NCBI GenBank assembly: GCA_015063625.1
Contig: SVTT01000008.1
Location: forward strand, 24,805 to 88,804
Direction of reading: 5' to 3'
DNA from: Oscillospiraceae bacterium
GTDB lineage: Bacteria > Bacillota > Clostridia > Oscillospirales > CAG-272
Length of the DNA: 64,000 nt
Part shown: positions 24,365 to 32,971 of the stretch, one piece after another
Numbering within the stretch: the stretch's first letter is position 1
Layout of the letters: every line of letters begins with the position of its first letter
Made by a program: the position numbers and the translations under genes
The notes under the pieces: generated by a model
What the model was told of the DNA's origin: nothing
What the model saw: the letters and a program-made list of their open reading frames with translations, nothing else
Database searches by the model: none

Positions 24365-25795
24365 ATGCTTTTTTCTTCCTTTACCTTTCTTTTTTTCTTC
24401 TTGCCCGCGTCGCTGCTGCTCTACTTTCCTTTGCCTGCCGCGCTGGGTGCGCTGTTCCCCCGTGCCATCGGCAAGGGGGGCACTCTGCTGATCAGAAATG
24501 CCGTTTTGCTGGTGCTCAGCCTCTTTTTTTATGCATGGGGAGAGCCTGTCTATCTTCTTCTGATGCTGGCAACCACGCTGTTCAATTACCTCATTGGGCT
24601 GCTTCTTCCCCGTGCAAAGCACCGAAAGGCGCTACTCTGCTTTGCCGTTTTTTCCGACCTCGCCGTGCTGTTTTATTTTAAATATGCCCCCTTTTTCCTC
24701 TCCCTACTCGGCATCTCGCTCACCGTGCCCCACATGCCCATCGGCATCTCCTTTTACACCTTTCAGGCGATCTCCTACGTGATCGACGTGTATCGGGGCG
24801 GCGTGAGGGCAGAGCGCAGTCTGCTCCGCTTCGGCACCTATATTGCCCTTTTTCCCCAGCTGATCGCAGGGCCGATCGTGCGTTACAGTGATGTGGCAAG
24901 CGCCCTTGGAGAACGGGAGCACTCTGTGCCTCGCGCGGCACGGGGCGCGCGCCGCTTTGCGGCAGGCCTTGCCAAAAAGGTGGTGCTTGCCAATCCCGCA
25001 GGGGCGCTCTTCCAAAGCATGGTGGCCTTGCCGAACAACAGCCTCTCCGCCACGGGCGCATGGCTTGCTCTGATCGGCTTCTTTTTTCAGATCTACTTTG
25101 ATTTTTCGGGCTACTCGGATATGGCGATCGGGCTGGGCGAGCTATTCGGCTTCTCCTTCCCCGAAAACTTTGATTACCCCTACACCGCACGATCGATCAC
25201 CGATTTCTGGAGACGCTGGCATATCACGCTATCCTCCTTTTTTCGGGAATACGTCTATTTTCCGCTGGGCGGAAGCCGCAAGGGCAAGGTGCGCACCCTC
25301 CTCAATCTGCTGGCGGTCTGGTCGCTGACGGGGCTTTGGCACGGCGCGTCCTGGAATTTCATTCTCTGGGGCATCTATTATTTTGTGCTTCTGGTGCTTG
25401 AAAAATTTCTGCTGTGCCGTATGCTTCCCCACCTGCCCCGCGTGCTTTCGCACGTACTCACCCTCGCTGCCGTCCTGTTCGGCTGGCTGCTCTTCGCCTT
25501 TGACGGCAGCACCGACGCGCTTTCACTCTCGGTGCTCGGAAGCTTCATCCCCGCATTATTCGGGAAAAACGGCGTCATGTGGGGGGAGGATGCCTATCAT
25601 CTCCTTCGCCATCTCCCCTTCTTTGCCATTGCCGCGCTGGGTGCCACGCCCCTTCCCCGACATCTTTACCGTCGGCTTTCCAACGGAAGAGCAGGCGGCA
25701 CGATCTCGCTCCTTCTCCCCCTCGCCGCACTGGTCCTGTCACTTGCCTACCTTGCGGACGCCTCCTTTAATCCCTTTCTTTATTTCCGTTTCTGA
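24365..25795 (+). CDS. MBOAT family O-acyltransferase (AlgI/DltB-like)
   Basis: 476 residues from ATG 24365 after CGGAGG; the frame extends upstream but through the terminator. About 10-11 membrane segments are seen. Family signatures are YFKYAPFF, PIGISFYTFQ, FPQLIAGPIVRY, DFWRRWHITLSSFFREYVYF and the catalytic-histidine segment GLWHGASW (H326). It moves an acyl group across the membrane onto an extracellular polymer such as alginate-like polysaccharide, peptidoglycan or teichoic acid. No AlgJ/DltD-like partner is adjacent, so the acceptor is unclear. Confidence 0.9.
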   Translation: MLFSSFTFLFFFLPASLLLYFPLPAALGALFPRAIGKGGTLLIRNAVLLVLSLFFYAWGEPVYLLLMLATTLFNYLIGLLLPRAKHRKALLCFAVFSDLAVLFYFKYAPFFLSLLGISLTVPHMPIGISFYTFQAISYVIDVYRGGVRAERSLLRFGTYIALFPQLIAGPIVRYSDVASALGEREHSVPRAARGARRFAAGLAKKVVLANPAGALFQSMVALPNNSLSATGAWLALIGFFFQIYFDFSGYSDMAIGLGELFGFSFPENFDYPYTARSITDFWRRWHITLSSFFREYVYFPLGGSRKGKVRTLLNLLAVWSLTGLWHGASWNFILWGIYYFVLLVLEKFLLCRMLPHLPRVLSHVLTLAAVLFGWLLFAFDGSTDALSLSVLGSFIPALFGKNGVMWGEDAYHLLRHLPFFAIAALGATPLPRHLYRRLSNGRAGGTISLLLPLAALVLSLAYLADASFNPFLYFRF

Positions 25796-25833
25796 TTCTT
25801 TTCTCCCGAAATAAAATTTTTTTCGAAAACCTA

Positions 25834-25862
25834 TTGCATTTTTTAAAAAAGTGTGATAAAAT
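25834..25862 (+). promoter_or_regulatory. promoter of the rubrerythrin gene
   Basis: TTGCAT (25834-25839), 17 bases, TAAAAT (25857-25862). Confidence 0.7.
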
Positions 25863-25874
25863 AGAATCGTTCTA
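25862..25874 (+). promoter_or_regulatory. candidate operator TAGAA-n3-TTCTA
   Basis: A perfect inverted repeat TAGAATCGTTCTA overlaps the -10 edge and the expected transcription start. A redox-responsive repressor would fit the gene's job, but the sequence is not a classical PerR box. Confidence 0.35.
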
Positions 25875-25928
25875 AAAAAGAACCGCGTAAAACGCGCCAA
25901 TTTATCACACGAACAGGAGAATTTGAAT

Positions 25929-26480
25929 ATGAAAAAATGGAGATGCACCATCTGCGGTGAGATCGTGGAAAGCGACGTACGCCCCGACAAATGCCCCCTT
26001 TGCAAGGCACCCGGCGAAAAGTTTGTCGAGGTGAAGGAGGAGGGTATGACCTGGGCTGCCGAGCACGTGATCGGCGTGGGCAAGGCAGAGGGCGTTCCCG
26101 CCGAGATCATCGAGGGACTGCGCGCCAACTTCCAGGGCGAGTGCACCGAGGTGGGCATGTACCTTGCAATGGCACGCGCCGCTGCACGCGAGGGCTATCC
26201 CGAGATCGCACTTTACTGGGAGAAGGCCGCCTTTGAGGAGGCAGAGCACGCCGCAAAGTTTGCCGAGCTGCTCGGCGAATGCGTTTCCCCCTCCACTGAG
26301 GAGAATCTGCGCGTGAGAGTTGCCGCAGAGAACGGTGCCACCGCAGGCAAGTTTGAGCTTGCGAAGATGGCAAAGCAGCTGAACCTTGACGCCATTCACG
26401 ATACCGTTCATGAAATGGCACGCGACGAGGCAAGACACGGCAAGGCATTCGAGGGTCTTTTGAAGAGATACTTCGGTTGA
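25929..26480 (+). CDS. reverse rubrerythrin (rubredoxin domain first)
   Basis: 183 residues from ATG 25929, with AGGAG upstream. An N-terminal rubredoxin-type iron site (C6, C9, C22, C25) precedes the diiron four-helix domain ([30 protein letters not shown]). This order is the reverse of ordinary rubrerythrin and matches the clostridial revRbr/NADH peroxidase type. It reduces hydrogen peroxide and helps survival under oxygen. The BFD-like iron-sulfur gene follows 24 bases later. Confidence 0.92.
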   Translation: MKKWRCTICGEIVESDVRPDKCPLCKAPGEKFVEVKEEGMTWAAEHVIGVGKAEGVPAEIIEGLRANFQGECTEVGMYLAMARAAAREGYPEIALYWEKAAFEEAEHAAKFAELLGECVSPSTEENLRVRVAAENGATAGKFELAKMAKQLNLDAIHDTVHEMARDEARHGKAFEGLLKRYFG

Positions 26481-26504
26481 TTTTTGACTGAAAGGAGAAC
26501 CGTC

Positions 26505-26705
26505 ATGAAGGAAAATTACATGATCTGTAACTGCAAGCAAGTCAGCTACTCGGATATCGCCAATGCGCTGGACTCGCACAACAAATTTGAGAACGTGCTG
26601 GAGGTTTTTGAGGATATCCAGCGTCAGACCCATTGCTCTACGGGCTGTGGCGGCTGCCACCAGAAGGTGCTTGACACCATCTCCGAGATCATGATGGGCA
26701 AATGA
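26505..26705 (+). CDS. BFD-like [2Fe-2S] binding protein
   Basis: 66 residues from ATG 26505 behind AAAGGAG. The cysteines fall as CNC near residues 8-10 and CSTGCGGC near 44-51, the layout of bacterioferritin-associated-ferredoxin-like domains. It probably passes electrons, possibly to the rubrerythrin just upstream. Part of this gene (26602-26635) is repeated as a fragment at 30060-30093. Confidence 0.85.
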   Translation: MKENYMICNCKQVSYSDIANALDSHNKFENVLEVFEDIQRQTHCSTGCGGCHQKVLDTISEIMMGK

Positions 26706-26713
26706 CTTAATGA

Positions 26714-26750
26714 AAAACCGCCTCAGACCAACGATCTGCGGCGGTTTTTT
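26714..26750 (+). terminator. terminator after the rubrerythrin operon
   Basis: AAAACCGCC (26714-26722) pairs with GGCGGTTTT (26740-26748), followed by T. Confidence 0.75.
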
Positions 26751-26881
26751 GACACTCTGTCCGAAAATGCTTCAAGCCGACTCGGTGCGCAACGGCGTGC
26801 GGTCGGCAACGCGCATCAGCGCCCGGGGCGAATGACAGCGCGCCACACATTCCTCACCGCAAAGACGCGGAAGCCGCGCGG
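26741..26881 (-). pseudogene. duplicated, internally deleted fragments of the acyl-ACP thioesterase gene
   Basis: Bases 26741-26791 are identical to 30101-30151 (terminator tail, intergenic bases and thioesterase stop). Bases 26795-26881 then match 30503-30590 inside the thioesterase with a few changes. About 350 bases between the two parts are missing. This is a broken copy of the thioesterase end, left of the inserted phosphatase gene. Confidence 0.8.
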
Positions 26882-26942
26882 ATCTTATCGGCAGGGCAGT
26901 AAATACGATCAGCTCTATACGGGAGCCTTTGAGTTTGAATAA
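26882..26942 (+). pseudogene. orphan C-terminal coding remnant
   Basis: In one frame the bases read YRQGSKYDQLYTGAFEFE and then TAA at 26940-26942, with no start or body upstream because the sequence before is the thioesterase fragment. It looks like the tail of a lost gene brought in with the insertion; identity unknown. Confidence 0.35.
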
Positions 26943-26976
26943 CAGCCTGATATTTCAAAAGAACATTGACGTTATA

Positions 26977-27005
26977 TTGACAAGATAAAGCTATTGTGAT
27001 ACAGT
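26977..27005 (+). promoter_or_regulatory. candidate promoter of the phosphatase-like gene
   Basis: TTGACA (26977-26982), 17 bases, TACAGT (27000-27005). A second -10-like TATAGT lies about 14 bases further on. Confidence 0.55.
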
Positions 27006-27054
27006 AATATCATGGTATAGTCCTATTGTCTTGTAAGAAAGTGAGGGAATTTTT

Positions 27055-29589
27055 GTGAAAAAATTCAGAAAAGCAAGAATACTTGCGGCTCTTATCTGCG
27101 CGCTCATGCTTGTTCAGGCTCTTGGACTTGGCAACCTTGGAATACCCGTGAGCGCGGCAAATGAGTCGGTATTCTTCGAGGACGACTTTGACTATGACAG
27201 CTTTGACGATATGAGAGATACGGGACTCTGGGACGTTGAGACCTTAAAGAGACACGATAGGACCGACTCACTTGAGCCTACTCTTGACAACGGAGTTCTT
27301 AAGCTTCGCGAAACGAGCAGCGTTCAGTTTATGTGGACCGAGGTTGACGGTATCGGCAATTTCTCCACAAATAACACGTATACCTTTGAATTCGACTTCA
27401 AGGTAACCGACCTTGGCGACGGAAGCACCTGGGGCGGACCGGACCACACAAGAGCGCTCTACGGCGCTATGGGCGGTTGGTATAACCTTATCGAGATCCA
27501 CAACAAGAACGGAAAGATCCGTCAGGGTGCCGAACTGATTGATTATGACACTGCTAACGTTTTGAACAAGACTCTTCACGCTACTATCGCGTGGAGCAAC
27601 ACGACAATAACCACCACCATAACAAAAGAAGACGGTGGCATACTTGTTTCGGGTAGCAGAAGCAACGTTTGGTTTGCCGATATGAACGCTGAGAGCCGAG
27701 CGATGACCTATCTGGTGCTCAAATGCGAGGACGGAGCTGCCGAAATATCCAACTTTGAGTTTTCCTGCCGGGACGCATCCGCGATAAATTCGCAGGTCAC
27801 TACCTACACAGCAGACATTACACACGCTAAGAACGGAAGAACTGTTCTCAAGATGGACGGCACGGAGATATTCTCGCTGAATGGCTCTACGCTCAAGCTC
27901 TGCAACGCGGAGATCAAGGGCTCTTATAAAGAGGGCAACTATTCTATCAAGGTCGTTGCAACCCCCTTGCAGAAGATCATGTACGTTGAGCTTACTCTCG
28001 CTGACGGAGGTACTGTTCGCAGAGGTATTCCTTGCTACGCCAAGCCCAATTCCTTCTCTTGGGAATGTGGCAACAATGACTCGATAAGCAATGGAAAAAA
28101 GACCGAGCACACAGGGGCTGCGGCAAGAGATTATACCTTGGTTACCGTAGAGCCTACCGTACAGGGCTTTGGCTCAAAGGTATATAACCTTGTCAGCTCG
28201 TTCGACGATCCCGCTACTACAAGGCTTCTCGCTTGGACCGCTGATCCTGCGTTCGTGGGCGGTGCCGATATGGCTGTAAAGTACAGAGTAAAGGGCGAGA
28301 GCACATGGCAGGAAATCAACGCAAGACGCATGAGCGAGAAGACTTTGATCAGCAATGAGGATTACTACAAGGCTGACATTACCGGACTCAGCGCCGGAAC
28401 CGAGTACGAATACAAGATAGGCATCAAGAACGCCGATGATTCGGCTAAATGGAGCAAGACCTACACCTTCAGGACCGCGAAAGCGAACATAGACAGCTTT
28501 AAGTTTGTAGCGATAGGCGATACTCAGAGCAAAAGCTGGGGCGGACTTACGATCAACGACAAGGGATACACCTACACGCATGCCGCGCTTGACCTGGCAA
28601 TAAAGGATGCCGGAGACGCCGCGTTCATATTGAACGCGGGCGACATTACCGACGACGGTGATGACCTCAATATGTGGAACTGGTACTTCAAGGCACTCGG
28701 CGATTACGGCGCTACTGTTCCTCACTTCGCTACCATCGGAAACCACGACACGTGGTCTGACGATAACAACAACTACTTCTCGCTCCACTTGAACCACCCC
28801 GATAACGGAGCTGACGCCCTTGACCAGAGCTTCAGTGCTAACGTAAGCAACGGATATGTCAAGAAGCAGTTCAGTGCGTACGAGGATACAATATATTCTT
28901 ACAATTACGGCGACGCTCACTTTATCGTTCTCAATTCGGGTGCGTACTATGCAGACGACCGATATCTTCTCGAGGCACAGAGACAGTGGCTCACAGAGGA
29001 CCTTGAAGCTAATAAGGGCGCGAAGTGGAAGATACTCATGGTACACGAGCCCGTATATCACAGAAAGGGCGGCTCTGAGGACAGACCTTGGCTCTTTGAC
29101 GTTATTGAGAGCTACGGAGTAGACCTCGTTATCCAGGGACATTCTCACCTCGTGACAAGAACCTATCCTATGTTGGACGGAAAGATCGTTACCAAGGAAA
29201 GCCCCGACCTTATCAAGCAGGGAACGGGAACTGTATATACCACTATCGGCTCGACAACACTCAATCACGATTCGCTTGGAAATCCTAACGTGGAAGCGTG
29301 CATGACTGTCATTTCGCCCGACTCCGACCAGGCGGCATACACTGTAGTATCTGTTGAGGGCGACAGGCTTGTTATGACCGTAAAGCAGCTCAACGGCTAC
29401 GTGCTTGACGAGTTTACCATTCTTGCTACAGATGGAAACGCCGATGTGTCGACCGATCCCACTACCAATGCTCCCACTGAGGAGAAGAAGGACTACACAA
29501 GCGTTATCATAATAGGTGGCACGGTTGCTCTTTGCACAGCCGCAGGCTTGGGCGCAGCTGTAGTTATCAAAAAGAAAAAACGCAAATAA
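27055..29589 (+). CDS. secreted, membrane-anchored purple-acid-phosphatase-like metallophosphoesterase
   Basis: 844 residues from a GTG start after GTGAGGGA. A signal peptide covers residues 1-35 (ending VSAAN). Residues 40-240 look like a LamG/concanavalin-type beta sandwich, and about 360-475 like the FN3 domain preceding purple acid phosphatases. The catalytic domain follows with GDTQ (488-491), GD (529-530), GNHD (562-565), H664 (VHEP) and GHSH (695-698). A Thr/Pro linker, a membrane helix and KKKKRK end the protein, so it should face outside. Codon choice (many AGA and A/T-ending codons) differs from the neighbours, pointing to recent acquisition. Phosphate-ester or nucleotide hydrolysis is the likely activity. 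Confidence 0.88.
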   Translation: MKKFRKARILAALICALMLVQALGLGNLGIPVSAANESVFFEDDFDYDSFDDMRDTGLWDVETLKRHDRTDSLEPTLDNGVLKLRETSSVQFMWTEVDGIGNFSTNNTYTFEFDFKVTDLGDGSTWGGPDHTRALYGAMGGWYNLIEIHNKNGKIRQGAELIDYDTANVLNKTLHATIAWSNTTITTTITKEDGGILVSGSRSNVWFADMNAESRAMTYLVLKCEDGAAEISNFEFSCRDASAINSQVTTYTADITHAKNGRTVLKMDGTEIFSLNGSTLKLCNAEIKGSYKEGNYSIKVVATPLQKIMYVELTLADGGTVRRGIPCYAKPNSFSWECGNNDSISNGKKTEHTGAAARDYTLVTVEPTVQGFGSKVYNLVSSFDDPATTRLLAWTADPAFVGGADMAVKYRVKGESTWQEINARRMSEKTLISNEDYYKADITGLSAGTEYEYKIGIKNADDSAKWSKTYTFRTAKANIDSFKFVAIGDTQSKSWGGLTINDKGYTYTHAALDLAIKDAGDAAFILNAGDITDDGDDLNMWNWYFKALGDYGATVPHFATIGNHDTWSDDNNNYFSLHLNHPDNGADALDQSFSANVSNGYVKKQFSAYEDTIYSYNYGDAHFIVLNSGAYYADDRYLLEAQRQWLTEDLEANKGAKWKILMVHEPVYHRKGGSEDRPWLFDVIESYGVDLVIQGHSHLVTRTYPMLDGKIVTKESPDLIKQGTGTVYTTIGSTTLNHDSLGNPNVEACMTVISPDSDQAAYTVVSVEGDRLVMTVKQLNGYVLDEFTILATDGNADVSTDPTTNAPTEEKKDYTSVIIIGGTVALCTAAGLGAAVVIKKKKRK

Positions 29590-29604
29590 CGAGTAAATGA
29601 AAGC

Positions 29605-29833
29605 AAAAGGGGCTACGTCATTTAGATGCAGAAGGTGTGATCTTGGCACGTTAGGCGTATACAAATACGTCGAGTGCCAAGAGCGCACCTAAAAAACACA
29701 CATTTAAATTGAAATTCGCAAGAATTTCTACCTAAAAAGCCGCCTTTTCTGCCATTTTTGACAGATAAAGCGGCTTCATTTTTCAGTTTCCTCTTTGTGT
29801 GTTTTTGTTCGGCGCTAAATGAATCAGCCCCTT
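29605..29833. mobile_element. 229-bp MITE-like element, copy 2
   Basis: Virtually identical to 15879-16107, in the same orientation, with inverted ends AAAAGGGGCTACGTCATTTA and CTAAATGAATCAGCCCCTT. It lies 15 bases after the phosphatase-like gene stop. Confidence 0.8.
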
Positions 29834-29836
29834 CTT

Positions 29837-30059
29837 TTATAGAGAAACTCGGTATGCAGGTTGATCGAGCTTGACGATGCTGATGAGGGTAAGATACTCA
29901 AACTTAAGCTGACGGACGGGAAGGACCGATATGACATTACCGCATAAGCCGTCTTGTTTTCGTGTGGGGTCATTTTCGTGCAGGGTCATAAGCTTTGCCG
30001 CATCGTCCTGTTTGGCAATACGCATTGAACACCTCTGCCACTGTACTTCTGTTCTTTTT
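29837..30059. other. coding debris at the right side of the insertion
   Basis: One frame reads LDDADEGKILKLKLTDGKDR and YDITA before TAA at 29945-29947; the adjoining upstream frame (EKLGMQVD) may be the same protein after a frameshift. No start is present. The following 110 bases show no feature I can name. Confidence 0.35.
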
Positions 30060-30093
30060 AGGTTTTTGAGGATATCCGGCGTCAGACCCATTG
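30060..30093 (+). pseudogene. fragment of the BFD-like gene
   Basis: Thirty-four bases (AGGTTTTTGAGGATATCC.GC...) match 26602-26635 inside the BFD-like gene with one change. They are followed directly by sequence matching that gene's terminator tail. Confidence 0.75.
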
Positions 30094-30131
30094 ATCTTTG
30101 GCGGTTTTTTGACACTCTGTCCGAAAATGCT

Positions 30132-30854
30132 TCAAGCCGACTCGGTGCGCACCATCGCCTCAAGGCAGGTGTTGCCGTCCTTTTCGGTACGGAAATAAAA
30201 GGTGCCGTCCTCGCTCTGCGCACGGCTGACCGTCACGGTGTCGCCAAACGCCGCCTCGCGGTAATAGGCAAGCGAGATGCCCGTGACGCGCACGGCGAGA
30301 GGGTCCGGAAGAAAATCGCATACCATATCGGGGTATTTGGTGTTGTTCATGTGCAGATTATAGTCAAGATCGGTGTAGACGATGCGACGCTCGCCCACCG
30401 TCTGAAGCTCTGCTCCCCGCGGGATCGCGAAGCGCAGGGGCATGGCGGTTTCCTGCAGGGGCTCATCCCCAAAGCAAAGAGGAAACGCCTCGGTACGCAC
30501 CAGCGTGCGGTCGGCAACGCGCATCAGCGCCCAGGTCGAATGACAGCGAGCCACACACTCCTCACCGCAAAAAACGCGGAAGCCGCGCGGAAAGGTCAGC
30601 GCGTGCCCGGGGCAGGTAAAGGTCTCGACCAAAAGCTGCTCATATGCCGAAACGGGGCGCAAAAGATCAACGGCGATCCGTCCGAGAACAAAGCCCACGC
30701 CCTGCTCGTCGCGGATCTGCTCCAGCGATCTGCCTGCACGGAGAAATTGCAGATTGCTGGTTTCCTGCATCATCGCAAGCATGGCACCCGGGCGCACGCG
30801 GCGAAGGGCATCGGTATCGTGCCAGCGTGCCGTAAATGTTTCTTGATGTATCAT
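30132..30854 (-). CDS. acyl-ACP thioesterase (FatA-like)
   Basis: 240 residues in a double hot-dog arrangement. The first domain starts with FTARWHDTDALRRVRPGAML, and the second carries the conserved DLDYNLHMNNTKYPD stretch whose Asn and His are catalytic in the FatA/FatB-like group. It hydrolyses acyl-ACP to free fatty acid. The ATG follows CGGAGGAG and lies just after the fba terminator. Its 3' end and an internal part are duplicated at 26741-26881. Confidence 0.88.
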   Translation of the reverse strand: MIHQETFTARWHDTDALRRVRPGAMLAMMQETSNLQFLRAGRSLEQIRDEQGVGFVLGRIAVDLLRPVSAYEQLLVETFTCPGHALTFPRGFRVFCGEECVARCHSTWALMRVADRTLVRTEAFPLCFGDEPLQETAMPLRFAIPRGAELQTVGERRIVYTDLDYNLHMNNTKYPDMVCDFLPDPLAVRVTGISLAYYREAAFGDTVTVSRAQSEDGTFYFRTEKDGNTCLEAMVRTESA

Positions 30855-30867
30855 GGCTCCTCCGAAA

Positions 30868-30899
30868 AAGGGCTGTGACGGGATCCCGTCACAGCCCTT
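30868..30899 (-). terminator. terminator of fba
   Basis: A perfect 32-base palindrome centred on GGGATCCC is followed on the minus strand by TTTTT. Confidence 0.8.
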
Positions 30900-30911
30900 G
30901 CTGCTTTTTGA

Positions 30912-31877
30912 TCACTTGCCGAGTGCACCGCTGGAGCCGAGCACGTTGGCGATCTTGTGCTGAACCATCTTCTTGACCTCTGCACGGGCAACGGTCAGGT
31001 AGCCGCGGGGGTCAAACACAGCGGGATCGTTGGCAAACACGCGGCGAATGCCTGCGGTCATGGCAAGACGGATATCCGAGTCGATGTTGATCTTGCACAC
31101 TGCCATCGAGGCTGCCTTGCGGAGCTGCTCCTCGGGAATACCAACAGCATCGGGCAGCTTGCCGCCGAGCGCGTTGATCTCCTTGACGCACTCCTGGGGA
31201 ACCGAGGATGCACCGTGAAGAACGATCGGGAAGCCGGGAATGCGCTTTTCGATCTCTGCGAGAATATCAAAGCGAAGCGGAGGGGGAACCAGAATGCCCT
31301 GCTCGTTGCGAGTGCACTGTGCGGGCGTGAACTTGTAAGCACCGTGGGAGGTGCCGATGGAGATGGCAAGCGAGTCGACGCCCGTGCGAGCCACGAACTC
31401 CTCAACCTCCTCGGGACGGGTATAGGAGGACTTCTCGGCAACCACGTCGTCCTCGACGCCGGCAAGAACGCCAAGCTCACCCTCTACCACTGCGCCGCGC
31501 TCGTGCGCGTACTCCACGACCTTGCGGGTCAGAGCGATGTTATCCTCAAAGCTGTGGTGCGAGCCATCGATCATGACCGAGGAAAAGCCGCCGTCAATGC
31601 AAGCCTTGCAGATCTCAAAATCTGCGCCGTGGTCAAGGTGAAGGGCGAGATCGATGCCGCTGTCCTCGATCGCTGCCTTGGCAAGCGCGAGAAGGTATGC
31701 ATGCTTCGCATACTTGCGTGCGCCGGCGGAAACCTGAAGAATGACGGGGGATTTCTCCTCTGCCGCTGCCTCGGTGATTGCCTGGATGATCTCCATGTTG
31801 TTGATGTTAAAGGCGCCGATGGCATAGTGGCCTTCATAAGCCTTTTTAAACATCTCTTTGGTCGTAACAAGAGCCAT
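30912..31877 (-). CDS. fba: fructose-bisphosphate aldolase, class II
   Basis: 321 residues. Zinc and catalytic segments are clear: LALHLDHGADFE with the catalytic Asp and first zinc His, VVEGELGVLAG, ISIGTSHGAYKF and VLHGASSVP. It splits fructose-1,6-bisphosphate into the two triose phosphates, acting after PfkA. The ATG follows AAGGAGAACG. Transcribed alone from the promoter at 31917-31945. Confidence 0.95.
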   Translation of the reverse strand: MALVTTKEMFKKAYEGHYAIGAFNINNMEIIQAITEAAAEEKSPVILQVSAGARKYAKHAYLLALAKAAIEDSGIDLALHLDHGADFEICKACIDGGFSSVMIDGSHHSFEDNIALTRKVVEYAHERGAVVEGELGVLAGVEDDVVAEKSSYTRPEEVEEFVARTGVDSLAISIGTSHGAYKFTPAQCTRNEQGILVPPPLRFDILAEIEKRIPGFPIVLHGASSVPQECVKEINALGGKLPDAVGIPEEQLRKAASMAVCKINIDSDIRLAMTAGIRRVFANDPAVFDPRGYLTVARAEVKKMVQHKIANVLGSSGALGK

Positions 31878-31916
31878 TTTCGTTCTCCTTTTTGTTTATA
31901 TATTTTACCAAACTTT

Positions 31917-31945
31917 ATTGTAACGAAAATTGCCCAAAAAATCAA
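31917..31945 (-). promoter_or_regulatory. promoter of fba
   Basis: On the minus strand, TTGATT (31940-31945), 17 bases, TACAAT (31917-31922). Confidence 0.7.
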
Positions 31946-31996
31946 GAGCTTTGCCGAAAAAAGTGAAATGTTTCTTCAAGAAGGCAGGAAAAGGCC

Positions 31997-32581
31997 TTAA
32001 AGTGGCTTTGCGTTCTCCCTCATTCCCGGCTGTTCGGCAAGAGAGGTGGCAACGGGTGAACCGGCAGAGGCGGCGAGAGGCGATGCGGCGGCGAGGGTGC
32101 TCCCGTCGGTCGCCGTGACACCCGACGCGGCAGGTGCGCTTACCTCTGCGGCAGATGGGGGGGCGACCGACGCAACGGCGGAAAAGGGTGCCCGACGGGT
32201 TGCAGGCTCCCGCGCGGGCAGACGGGCGCCGTGAGGAACCAGCCCCAGACTGACGGCAATGGCATTGTCGATCTCCCACATGATCTCCTCGTCAAGATGT
32301 CCCATCCGTTCCTTCAGACGCCGCTTATCCAGCGTGCGCAGCTGCTCCAGCAGGACCACCGAATCGCGCGAGAGCCCTGCGCGCTCGGCATGGACGTCGA
32401 TATGTGTGGGCAGCTTGGTCTTTCCCATCCGCGACGTGATGGCGGCGGCGATCACCGTCGGGCTGTAACGGTTTCCCACATCGTTCTGAATGATGAGCAC
32501 GGGGCGCATTCCCCCCTGCTCGGAGCCCACCACGGGGCTTAAATCGGCATAGTAGATATCTCCTCTTTTGACGCTGATCAT
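31997..32581 (-). CDS. MazF/PemK (EndoA)-family protein with long Ala/Pro-rich C-terminal tail
   Basis: 194 residues from ATG 32581 after CGGAGGAAA. Residues 1-115 are a complete EndoA/MazF fold ([51 protein letters not shown]), normally the whole protein. Residues 116-194 are a low-complexity Ala/Ser/Pro tail. MazF proteins cleave mRNA at specific sites. No antitoxin gene is adjacent: bases 32582-32838 hold no frame with a ribosome site. The antitoxin may be elsewhere, or the protein may have another role. Confidence 0.88.
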   Translation of the reverse strand: MISVKRGDIYYADLSPVVGSEQGGMRPVLIIQNDVGNRYSPTVIAAAITSRMGKTKLPTHIDVHAERAGLSRDSVVLLEQLRTLDKRRLKERMGHLDEEIMWEIDNAIAVSLGLVPHGARLPAREPATRRAPFSAVASVAPPSAAEVSAPAASGVTATDGSTLAAASPLAASAGSPVATSLAEQPGMRENAKPL

Positions 32582-32838
32582 GCATTTCCTCCGTTCGCCG
32601 CGCGGGGCAATCATCGCTCGGGCAACCCCGACCATCCCTTTGCGGCTATGTGTTTGATGCTATTTTGTACCCAAAAAGCGCTCCTTAATCAAGCCGATCG
32701 GCGATTTCGGTTCCTCGGAGAGGGCGTACTGTGCTTCCCTTTGCTTTCTCCTCTCCCGCGAACGCACGCTTTTTATCAGCATATGTCAAAAAGCGGGGCG
32801 GCGCGCGAATTTTGTCATATCGAGGCGCTCCAAAAGCC

Positions 32839-32867
32839 TTGTTTTTTCGGCTTGCGTGTGATATAAT
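32839..32867 (+). promoter_or_regulatory. promoter of the exonuclease-thiI-CobW operon
   Basis: TTGTTT (32839-32844), 17 bases, TATAAT (32862-32867) with an upstream TG. About 100 bases of leader follow before the first start codon. Confidence 0.7.
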
Positions 32868-32971
32868 GATGAGGTTAGATGTCCGCGTTGATCGGACGAC
32901 GGGGGACGGAGCTCCCCGACCCGTCAATTGATCTTCCCCGACATTGCCATCCAATCAAAACGGAGGTAGCC

